Shown here in pieces: positions 1 through 5,183 of a stretch of DNA of 8,333 nucleotides; positions within the stretch are counted from its first letter, which is position 1, and every line of letters begins with the position of its first letter. Both the position numbers and the translations under genes were made by a program. The stretch is from an uncultured Eubacteriales bacterium (GTDB lineage Bacteria > Bacillota_A > Clostridia > Lachnospirales > Cellulosilyticaceae). Under the pieces are notes generated by a model. It ran no database searches. It was not told where the DNA came from and was given only the letters and a program-made list of their open reading frames with translations. Location: the NCBI GenBank assembly GCA_900556665.1, contig USPX01000077.1, forward strand, positions 1 to 8,333. Direction: 5' to 3'.

Positions 1-21
1 ATTTTAAAATAAGCAGTTCAT

Positions 22-52
22 TAAAAAAAGCCCTAATTTTAATATTAAGGCT
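22..52 (-). terminator. Rho-independent terminator ending the yjbR unit
   Basis: Read on the minus strand, AGCCTTAAT and ATTAGGGCT form a 9-bp stem with one G.U pair around the loop ATTAAA (29-52). A run of seven T follows directly (A tract 23-29 on the plus strand). This is a textbook intrinsic terminator for the transcript that enters from the YjbR-like gene and the small frame after it. Confidence 0.85.
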
Positions 53-122
53 TTTAGCTGTGTTTCTTACTTTATTATCCATATTATTTTTGATAATTTT
101 AACCTGAAACTTTACACTCTTT

Positions 123-278
123 TTACCAACTCTTCTTTTCTTTTTTACAATCATGCTGTTTCTTTCTCTCTTCTACCATCTTTCCAAACCATTCTACCAT
201 ATTAGGATCATAGTGTGAGAAGAATGAACTCTGCTTTTTATCAAGTGTAGCAACCTCATTAATACCGATAATTAGCAC
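123..278 (-). CDS. Small orphan reading frame (51 codons) or gene remnant after the YjbR-like gene
   Basis: A GTG-initiated frame of 51 codons lies between the YjbR-like gene and its terminator. It reads like real protein: a hydrophobic start (VLIIGINEVATLD), an aromatic stretch (SSFFSHYDPNMVEWF) and a Lys/Glu-rich amphipathic tail ending in KKEKKSW. It is in the same frame as the upstream gene, separated by TAA, TGA and three more codons. No Shine-Dalgarno sequence precedes the GTG. It could therefore be the 3' end of a decayed gene, or a translationally coupled small protein. I do not recognise the family and assign no function. The nearby terminator means it would be transcribed with the gene before it. 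Confidence 0.35.
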   Translation of the reverse strand: MLIIGINEVATLDKKQSSFFSHYDPNMVEWFGKMVEERKKQHDCKKEKKSW

Positions 279-290
279 AGTAGGGCATCA

Positions 291-662
291 TTATTCTTGA
301 AGTATCCCCTGTATTTCCTTTTGCTTCTTTTTACTAAATCCACCTAACACCAATTCATAAGATTTATCTAGTAACTCCTTTAATAATTCATCTGGTACAT
401 TCCCATCTGTTTTAATAGAATTCCAATGGGTCTTATTCATATAATAGCCAGGAATAATATCCTCATATTGTCTACGTAAGAAATCCCCTTCTAATGGCTC
501 TAACTTTAAGGTAATATAAACATCTTTGTGATTATTATCATAACAAATCGCAACAAACATTTTATCTTCTATCAAATACCTGTCCCAGTTCCATTCTTCC
601 TTAAAATCCTTGTGTGCCCCTTTTTTGCTAAGAAGATATTCCTCTATCCATGTATATCTCAT
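291..662 (-). CDS. YjbR/MmcQ-family DNA-binding-like protein
   Basis: This is a small, single-domain protein of 123 residues (125 if the upstream ATG is used). It carries the YjbR/MmcQ (CyaY-like fold) signature: an N-terminal helix EYLLSKKGAHKDFKEEW, a central beta-sheet with short strands (MFVAICYD, VYITLKLEP), then the typical IIPGYYMNKTHWNSI, a VPDELLKELLDKSYELV helix and a basic tail. Family members are annotated as putative DNA-binding proteins; the cellular role is not established. Two starts are possible. A GGGAG ribosome site at 672-676 lies 3 bases from the ATG at 668 but 9 bases from the ATG at 662. The second is better spaced and gives the usual M-R/K-Y-x-W start, so I chose it. 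The gene has its own promoter and terminator and is independent of the transporter operon. Confidence 0.85.
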   Translation of the reverse strand: MRYTWIEEYLLSKKGAHKDFKEEWNWDRYLIEDKMFVAICYDNNHKDVYITLKLEPLEGDFLRRQYEDIIPGYYMNKTHWNSIKTDGNVPDELLKELLDKSYELVLGGFSKKKQKEIQGILQE

Positions 663-718
663 ACTCATCTACTCCCATACAATTGTAATTTATAAACTCC
701 CTAAAATTTCATGCCCTA

Positions 719-746
719 ATTATATCAAACCCTATAATCATATCAA
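719..746 (-). promoter_or_regulatory. Sigma-A-type promoter of the YjbR-like gene
   Basis: On the minus strand TTGATA (741-746) is followed by a 16-base spacer and a perfect TATAAT (719-724). The start point would fall near 712, giving a leader of about 45-50 bases to the ribosome site and start codon. This is the closest match to the sigma-A consensus that I noted in the window. Confidence 0.75.
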
Positions 747-775
747 AAAAAGTTTATATTTTCTATTTTTTCTTT

Positions 776-820
776 ACAATAAAAAACCGTTAACGAATCT
801 TACAATCCATTAACAGTTTT
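776..820 (-). terminator. Terminator between the hairpin array and the yjbR promoter
   Basis: An 11-bp inverted repeat (783-793 with 810-820) pairs fully on the minus strand, with one G.U, around a 16-base loop. It is followed by an interrupted T run (TTTTTTATT). On the plus strand the same position is a C/A mismatch, so the minus strand is the better terminator. It would end transcripts coming from the repressor gene or from the repeat region, and it shields the yjbR promoter just downstream. Confidence 0.65.
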
Positions 821-842
821 AATTCAACTCTCTAAAGCGAAT

Positions 843-1037
843 CAGTGAAAGAGCTCCGAACACGGCTTTAATTGTAGTCCCTTAGCCTATCACCATAAAT
901 AAATTCACTTTCTTCCCTACAGGGTATCCAAATAGTAAGCTGTGAGAGGGTGGGTTATACAATGCCTGTGGAGTAATTTCTTGATAGGCTTGGTGAGATA
1001 ATTAAAGTGCTTTTAGTTCGGCTGTTTGAAGTAAACG
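843..1037. repeat. Direct repeat unit 1 of the hairpin array
   Basis: First of three related units in the long gene-free stretch between the YjbR-like gene and the repressor. It matches unit 2 over its whole length at an offset of 195 bases, with scattered substitutions. Shared blocks include GAGCTCCGAAC, CACCATAAATAAATTCAC, AAATAGTAAGCTG, GTGGAGTAATTTCTTGATAG and TTTTAGTTCGGCTGTTTGAA. It begins with the right arm of a hairpin whose left arm is absent, so the array looks truncated on this side. No frame in it resembles a protein. Confidence 0.85.
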
Positions 1038-1085
1038 TAGTGAACGAGCTCCGAACTTTACTTTGATTGTAATCCTTAGCCTGTC
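983..1085 (+). repeat. Long imperfect hairpin A at the unit 1/unit 2 junction
   Basis: The left arm (983-1008 and 1016-1021) pairs with the right arm (1051-1056 and 1060-1085). The outer 8-bp block is GATAGGCT with AGCCTGTC, a middle block includes ATAATTAAAGT with ACTTTGATTGT, and the inner block is GTTCGG with CCGAAC. The loop holds the repeated word GTAAACG-TA-GTGAACG. Five G.T oppositions occur in the arms (985/1083, 992/1076, 995/1073, 999/1069, 1003/1065) and no A.C ones, which favours a plus-strand RNA. It could equally be a palindromic mobile repeat. Confidence 0.7.
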
Positions 1086-1236
1086 ACCATAAATAAATTC
1101 ACTTTTCTTCTTCTCTTCAGGGTATTCAAATAGTAAGCTGGTGGAGGACTGGGGTATAGGCTACCTGTGGAGTAATTTCTTGATAGGCTTAGTGAGATAA
1201 TTAAAGCGCTTTTAGTTCGGCTGTTTGAAGTGAACG
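1038..1236. repeat. Direct repeat unit 2 of the hairpin array
   Basis: Second unit, with the same block order as unit 1. Its variable middle reads GGTGGAGGACTGGGGTATAGG where unit 1 has a degenerate GAGAGGGTGGGTTATAC. Its right half forms the left arm of the largest hairpin in the array. The next copy of GAGYTCCGAAC comes 199 bases later. Confidence 0.85.
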
Positions 1237-1327
1237 TAGTGAACGAGTTCCGAACGTTGCTTTAATTATCGAACTTAGCCTATCATAAATTACGGAAGGA
1301 GTAGACTATACCCCAGTTCTCCACCAG
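1138..1327 (+). repeat. Very long hairpin B, about 190 bases
   Basis: The outer stem of 22 bp (1138-1159 with 1306-1327) is perfect except for one G.T pair (1147/1318). Inside it lie CTAC/GTAG (1161-1164 with 1301-1304) and GTAATTT/AAATTAC (1172-1178 with 1287-1293). A 26-position arm follows (1182-1207 with 1259-1284), pairing at 23 positions, and then GTTCGG/CCGAAC at the apex with the GTGAACGTAGTGAACG loop. The flanks may extend the symmetry to GGTATTC (1121-1127) and GGATACC (1338-1344). The right end lies about 10 bases from the repressor stop codon, so in the minus direction it may also act on the 3' end of that transcript. Confidence 0.8.
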
Positions 1328-1344
1328 CAATCCTATTGGATACC
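1237..1344. repeat. Unit 3: direct repeat start continuing as an inverted copy of unit 2
   Basis: It starts like units 1 and 2 (TAGTGAACGAGTTCCGAACGTTGCTTTAA in two blocks), but from about 1261 on it is the reverse complement of the right half of unit 2. It ends at GGATACC just before the repressor stop codon. It closes the array on this side. Confidence 0.7.
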
Positions 1345-1353
1345 TCCTCCTCT

Positions 1354-1692
1354 TTATTTTATAAACTTATCAATGGCATCGTTAAGTTCTTTAATTGCCG
1401 CCATATCCTGCTGCTCCAATGCATCTACAATGCAATGTTCGATATGATCTTTAAGAATTACTTTGCCTGTACTATTAATAGCTGATTTCACAGCTGCCAA
1501 CTGTATAAGTACTTCCGAACAGTCTCTTCCATTTTCCACCATACGCTTAATAGATTCTAGATGTCCTATTACCTTTGATAATCGATTCAGTACAGCCTTT
1601 GTATTTTGATGTGTATGTGCATGTGTGTGGATATGTTCAATGACCGTCCCATCTTCCAGTACATGTTGATGCGCCCCTGTTTTATTTGACAT
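1354..1692 (-). CDS. CsoR/RcnR-family metal-sensing transcriptional repressor with His-rich N-terminal tail
   Basis: Residues about 30-112 form the all-helical DUF156 domain, which in this family makes a dimer or tetramer that binds G-tract operators and releases DNA on binding metal. Cys58, His83 and Cys87 have the spacing C-x24-H-x3-C of the Cu(I) ligands of classical CsoR. This points to a CsoR-type rather than a formaldehyde (FrmR) or persulfide (CstR) sensor. The first 28 residues are an extra tail with His at 8, 10, 20, 22, 24, 26 and 28 (HIHTHAHTH), a likely Ni/Cu/Zn-binding segment. An AGGAG site 5 bases before the ATG supports the start. It follows the transporter genes on the same strand after about 100 bases, which suggests it regulates them. 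No copper ATPase or chaperone is in view. The metal sensed cannot be read from sequence alone. Confidence 0.9.
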   Translation of the reverse strand: MSNKTGAHQHVLEDGTVIEHIHTHAHTHQNTKAVLNRLSKVIGHLESIKRMVENGRDCSEVLIQLAAVKSAINSTGKVILKDHIEHCIVDALEQQDMAAIKELNDAIDKFIK

Positions 1693-1740
1693 ATCTTCTC
1701 CTATCCCATTTATATCTTATCTTCCATTATCCTATGTACC

Positions 1741-1769
1741 ATCATACCATACTTATTACTTTTATCTAA
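1741..1769 (-). promoter_or_regulatory. Possible internal promoter of the metal-sensor gene
   Basis: On the minus strand TTAGAT (1764-1769) is followed by a 17-base spacer and TATGAT (1741-1746), with a TG one base upstream of the -10 (extended -10). The leader to the start codon would be about 40 bases. No terminator is visible between the second ATPase gene and the repressor gene, so this promoter would add to read-through from the operon. The -35 match is weak. Confidence 0.45.
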
Positions 1770-1792
1770 GAATAATATTACATGCTCATACA

Positions 1793-2416
1793 TTATATGC
1801 CATCAATGTGATTAATCTCCGGTAGCCTAATAATACGATTACAAACTTTATTTGCCAGTGCCATATTATGTGTAATCACAATAAGTCCTAATTGTCTTTC
1901 TTCAGAAATCTTAAGTAAGAGCTGCCATATTTGCGCTTGCGTAATCACGTCTAGCATCGTTGTTATTTCATCACAAATAAGATACTGGGTTTCTGGTCCT
2001 AATACACGTGCGATGCAGAACCTTTGCAATTCCCCACCTGATAATTCTGCCGGCCATCTTTTCATCCATGCTGCTTCAATACCCATTTGTAGCAATAATT
2101 CTGGACCTGGATGCCATGCTTCATTTAATGTCTTCTCCATTTTCCACCTAGGATTTACCGCTTGTTCTGGGTGTTGTGCAATCATTTGAACTGGGCAATA
2201 CCCCTTTTGTGGAAGTGGCGCTTCATTTAATAAAACCTGCCCTGTACTTGGCGATTTATATCCTGCTAAAATACGTGCCAGTGTACTTTTGCCATAGCCC
2301 GATGGGCCTACAATGGCTACACGCTCTCCTCTTTCCACCGTTAAATTCACATCTTTTAAAATCCAAGGTGTCTTTTCATTATATCGAAAACTTATATTCT
2401 CTGCCTTAAGTTGCAT
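1793..2416 (-). CDS. ABC importer ATPase, NikE/DppF-type (second ATPase)
   Basis: Cytoplasmic nucleotide-binding subunit of 207 residues that powers import together with the other ATPase. Walker A is GPSGYGKST (37-45), the Q-loop region is around Gln81, the signature LSGGE is at 125-129, Walker B is YLICDE (145-150, catalytic Glu150), the D-loop TTMLD is at 152-156 and the switch His is His183. It is short: it lacks the C-terminal oligopeptide-transporter extension of OppF/DppF, as many Firmicute NikE-like ATPases do. Its ATG lies inside the end of the preceding gene (11-base overlap), with AAGGTG just upstream, so the two ATPases are translationally coupled. Nickel, nickel-chelate or peptide import are all possible; the subfamily and context favour metal. 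Confidence 0.88.
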   Translation of the reverse strand: MQLKAENISFRYNEKTPWILKDVNLTVERGERVAIVGPSGYGKSTLARILAGYKSPSTGQVLLNEAPLPQKGYCPVQMIAQHPEQAVNPRWKMEKTLNEAWHPGPELLLQMGIEAAWMKRWPAELSGGELQRFCIARVLGPETQYLICDEITTMLDVITQAQIWQLLLKISEERQLGLIVITHNMALANKVCNRIIRLPEINHIDGI

Positions 2417-3329
2417 GTATACACCTTACCTTTCCATCTCTAACGGTACGTACCTCTAAAGATTTCATACTACAGTGTTCATCTCTATTTGGGCAACGCT
2501 CTGCAAATAAACAACCTGAAGGTAAATTACCTGCATAAGGCTGCGTTCCTGGTAGAGGCTTAAATTCATTTTGTGGTAATGCTTCTATAAAAGCTTTACT
2601 ATATGGATGACGTAATGCTTCTTTTCCAGCCAAAAAGTCTGCTACTGGCGCATTCTCCACGATAGTTCCTGCATAAAAAACTGCAATGCGATCGGCTACA
2701 TGAAGGGCAAGATCAATATCATGGGTAATCATTAATACCGCTGCGCCTTCATCTGCTAACTGCCTAAAATGTCTAAGTGTCTCCATAGCCATCTCAAGAT
2801 TTAATCCAGGCGTTGGTTCATCTGCAATAATCAGTTTTGGCTTCTCCATAACAGCAGAGGCGATGAGTACACGGCGTGCCATACCACCTGATAATTGAAA
2901 AGGATATTTTTCTTCTGTATCTTGATGTAATTTATAACGTTTAAATAGCTCCTGCATTCTTTCTTTTTTAGAAAAAACCCCTGTAACTTGTTTTCCCACT
3001 TTCATTAAAGGGTCTAAATAATTAACTGATTGTGGTATAAAGGCGATTTCTCTTCCTAAAATCTTTTTACACATCGCTTCATCTAAGACTTCACCTTCAT
3101 AAGTAATATTGCCTTGAACCTTTGCATTTTGAGGTAGTAAATTTAATATAGCATGAGCGAGTAAGCTTTTACCCGAACCACTTGAACCTACTACTGCTAC
3201 AATTTCACCTTCACATACATCTAGTGATAACTGATGAATGACTTCTAAATCTTGTTTCTTAAAGCCTTTATACATATTGAATTTAATGACCAAGTCTTCT
3301 ACTGATAAAATACAATTTTTATGCTTCAT
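2406..3329 (-). CDS. ABC importer ATPase, NikD/DppD-type (first ATPase)
   Basis: Cytoplasmic ATPase subunit of a nickel/peptide-type importer, 307 residues from the chosen start. Walker A GSSGSGKS is at 48-55, Q-loop Gln100, signature LSGGM 146-150, Walker B LIIADE 166-171 and switch His203. The C-terminal oligopeptide/dipeptide domain has four cysteines (273, 279, 286, 303) in the pattern C-x5-C-x6-C-x16-C. The equivalent cysteines in DppD/OppD-type proteins have been linked to an iron-sulfur cluster. The D-loop reads TPGLN, with Asn177 where Asp is usual. The frame is open to an ATG at 3353, but AGAGGTGAT lies 5-7 bases before the ATG at 3329. That start leaves a 10-base gap after the permease gene, so it is preferred. 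The gene overlaps the next ATPase gene by 11 bases. Confidence 0.9.
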   Translation of the reverse strand: MKHKNCILSVEDLVIKFNMYKGFKKQDLEVIHQLSLDVCEGEIVAVVGSSGSGKSLLAHAILNLLPQNAKVQGNITYEGEVLDEAMCKKILGREIAFIPQSVNYLDPLMKVGKQVTGVFSKKERMQELFKRYKLHQDTEEKYPFQLSGGMARRVLIASAVMEKPKLIIADEPTPGLNLEMAMETLRHFRQLADEGAAVLMITHDIDLALHVADRIAVFYAGTIVENAPVADFLAGKEALRHPYSKAFIEALPQNEFKPLPGTQPYAGNLPSGCLFAERCPNRDEHCSMKSLEVRTVRDGKVRCIHAT

Positions 3330-3339
3330 CTTATCACCT

Positions 3340-4182
3340 CTATTCATTTCCACTTGTTGGATTCCATAGTTTTTTCAAATTCTCACCAATTCTATCAAAT
3401 AAGATCACAGCCACAAGGAGCATAACGCCTGGGAATACCGCAAGCCACCATTTTCCCATAGCTAAATGATTCATAGCCTCTGAAAGAATAACCCCTATTG
3501 CTGGCATTTCCTTAGGTAGCCCAAAACCTAAAAAGGTAATAGAAGCTTCATGCATAATGGCATGTGGGAATAGTAACACTAAACCAATCAAAAAGGTTGG
3601 TAAAATATGCGGTATAATATGTGTCACTGCCACCTGCACTTTACTTTTTCCCATTTTATAAGCTGCTTGAACATATTGGGAAGACCTTACCTGCAATACT
3701 TCTGCCCGAACAAGCCTCGTAAGTCCTGGCCAATGTGTCAGTGCTACTGCTATGGTTACACCTCTTGTTCCCTTCCCTAACATAAAAGAAATCAAAATCA
3801 GTAAAACTAAATGTGGTAAGCCCATACAAAGATCCACACAGAAGTTTACTACTCGGTCAACCCATCCGCCAAATACAGCTGCTGCAATCCCTACTATTAA
3901 GGCAACAATGGCACTAAAGCTAGCTGCCAATGTGCCTACCACTAAACTATTGGATAAACCCTTAATACATCTATAAAACATATTTCTTCCCATAAAGTCT
4001 GTGCCAAACCAATACCCCCTACAAGGTGGTAAAAATTTATGGCTATAATCTACACCATAAGACTCAGGGCTTAGGAAAATCCCCCATATAAAAATGCCCA
4101 CTAAGTAAATAATTGCTATAGCTAATAAAATAACCGTCTTCGTACGTCTATTCCACTCCCAATTTCTTTTCTCATTAAGCAT
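3340..4182 (-). CDS. ABC importer permease, NikC/DppC-type
   Basis: Inner-membrane permease of 280 residues, the second half of the translocation channel. It has an N-terminal membrane segment (about 16-36), then the family motif FGTDFMGRNMFYR (59-71), further hydrophobic segments at about 79-106, 119-136, 190-215 and 246-263, and the ATPase-contacting EAA-type loop around QAAYKMGKSK (172-181). FLGFGLP (217-223) is typical of DppC/OppC/NikC. The longest open frame begins at 4221, but AGGAGG sits 6 bases before the ATG at 4182. That start overlaps the upstream permease gene by only 8 bases (ATGCTTAA), the usual coupling arrangement, so it is chosen. Confidence 0.92.
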   Translation of the reverse strand: MLNEKRNWEWNRRTKTVILLAIAIIYLVGIFIWGIFLSPESYGVDYSHKFLPPCRGYWFGTDFMGRNMFYRCIKGLSNSLVVGTLAASFSAIVALIVGIAAAVFGGWVDRVVNFCVDLCMGLPHLVLLILISFMLGKGTRGVTIAVALTHWPGLTRLVRAEVLQVRSSQYVQAAYKMGKSKVQVAVTHIIPHILPTFLIGLVLLFPHAIMHEASITFLGFGLPKEMPAIGVILSEAMNHLAMGKWWLAVFPGVMLLVAVILFDRIGENLKKLWNPTSGNE

Positions 4183-5158
4183 TACTCTCCTCCTCTCTAA
4201 TCCTTGGGTCAAAAATGCCATATAAAATATTGGCTATTAAATTCCCTGCAAAGACAAAGAGTGCACTACATAAGGCAATGCCTAAGAGTAGTGGTACATC
4301 AGCTTTCATTGCTGCTGCCGTTGTAGCTGTTCCTATACCCGGATAAGAAAAAACGTTTTCTGCCAGTGCCATCCCACCAAATAATTCACTAAAAGAGGCA
4401 AACTGCACTGTAATAGCTGGAAGGGCAATATTACGTAAAATATGACGTCTTATAATCTGCCCATTACTTTCTCCTCTTGCTCTCGCATAAAGAATAAAGT
4501 CACTCTGCATAATCTCTATTAACTTTTGTCTCGTATAAAGTACCACTTCACTTATGCTTACAATGGTCAATGTCATAACAGGTAAAATCAAATGATAGAT
4601 TCGCTCTGATAAAGTAACCTCACTTGCTACCTTCCCTATAGGGGCTGCCATTCCTAGTGGAAACCATCCTAACATTACTGAAAAGACCATAAGAATTAAT
4701 AATCCTAGCCAAAAAGTTGGGGCTGATTTCATCGTTAAACAAAACAGTTTAACAATGCGGTCAAATAGTCCTCCTGGTTTCATCCCACAAATAATACCTA
4801 AAATAAAACCTAAAATACCTGATAATGCCCATGCTAGCAGCATCAATACAAAAGAATAAGCAAATCTTTCTTGAATAATATTGATTACAGGCTTCTTATA
4901 TGTGATAGAAGTCCCCATATCCCCCTGTAAAACATTTCCTGCCCATGTTAAAAATCGTTGAGGAAGGGGATCATTTAAGCCCCAATGCTCTACTATTTCC
5001 GCTTTAGCCTCCTCTGATAATGTAGATTCCGTTCCAATATAAGATACTAAAGGATCAATGGGTGCTTTTGTAATAAGTATAAATGCCAGCACACTTACTG
5101 CAATAAGTAGAAAAATCATTCGTAGGATTTCAAATAGCATATTTTTTCTGCTTTGCAT
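4175..5158 (-). CDS. ABC importer permease, NikB/DppB-type
   Basis: Inner-membrane permease of 327 residues, partner of the following permease. It shows the DppB/OppB layout: a first membrane helix at about 9-30, a large extracytoplasmic segment containing HWGLNDPLPQRFLTW (58-72) and GDMGTS, and five more membrane segments (about 101-124, 145-168, 188-207, 249-265, 289-314). The cytoplasmic EAA loop is ARARGESNGQIIRRHILRN (225-243), and NVFSYPGIG (268-276) is a family hallmark. GGGAGG 6 bases before the ATG fixes the start. It lies 25 bases after the binding-protein gene, and its end is fused by overlap to the next permease gene. Confidence 0.93.
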   Translation of the reverse strand: MQSRKNMLFEILRMIFLLIAVSVLAFILITKAPIDPLVSYIGTESTLSEEAKAEIVEHWGLNDPLPQRFLTWAGNVLQGDMGTSITYKKPVINIIQERFAYSFVLMLLAWALSGILGFILGIICGMKPGGLFDRIVKLFCLTMKSAPTFWLGLLILMVFSVMLGWFPLGMAAPIGKVASEVTLSERIYHLILPVMTLTIVSISEVVLYTRQKLIEIMQSDFILYARARGESNGQIIRRHILRNIALPAITVQFASFSELFGGMALAENVFSYPGIGTATTAAAMKADVPLLLGIALCSALFVFAGNLIANILYGIFDPRIREEESNA

Positions 5159-5183
5159 CTTTTTCCTCCCATCTTCATTCCTT

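Noticed and set aside
610..813. Plus-strand open frame of 67 codons
   Set aside because: It runs antisense to the YjbR-like gene and its promoter, has low-complexity composition and no ribosome site.
1138..1327. Insertion sequence
   Set aside because: There is no transposase frame and no clear target-site duplication at the ends; only a non-autonomous palindromic element remains possible.
843..1344. CRISPR array
   Set aside because: The repeats are about 195 bases long with no short constant repeats or unique spacers, and no cas genes are near.
3330..3353. Start of the first ATPase at 3353 or 3347
   Set aside because: Both ATGs lie within the end of the permease gene and lack a suitable site; AGAGGTGAT precedes the ATG at 3329.
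4183..4221. Extended N terminus of the NikC-type permease (start at 4221)
   Set aside because: It would overlap the upstream gene by 47 bases without a ribosome site, while the ATG at 4182 has AGGAGG at ideal spacing.
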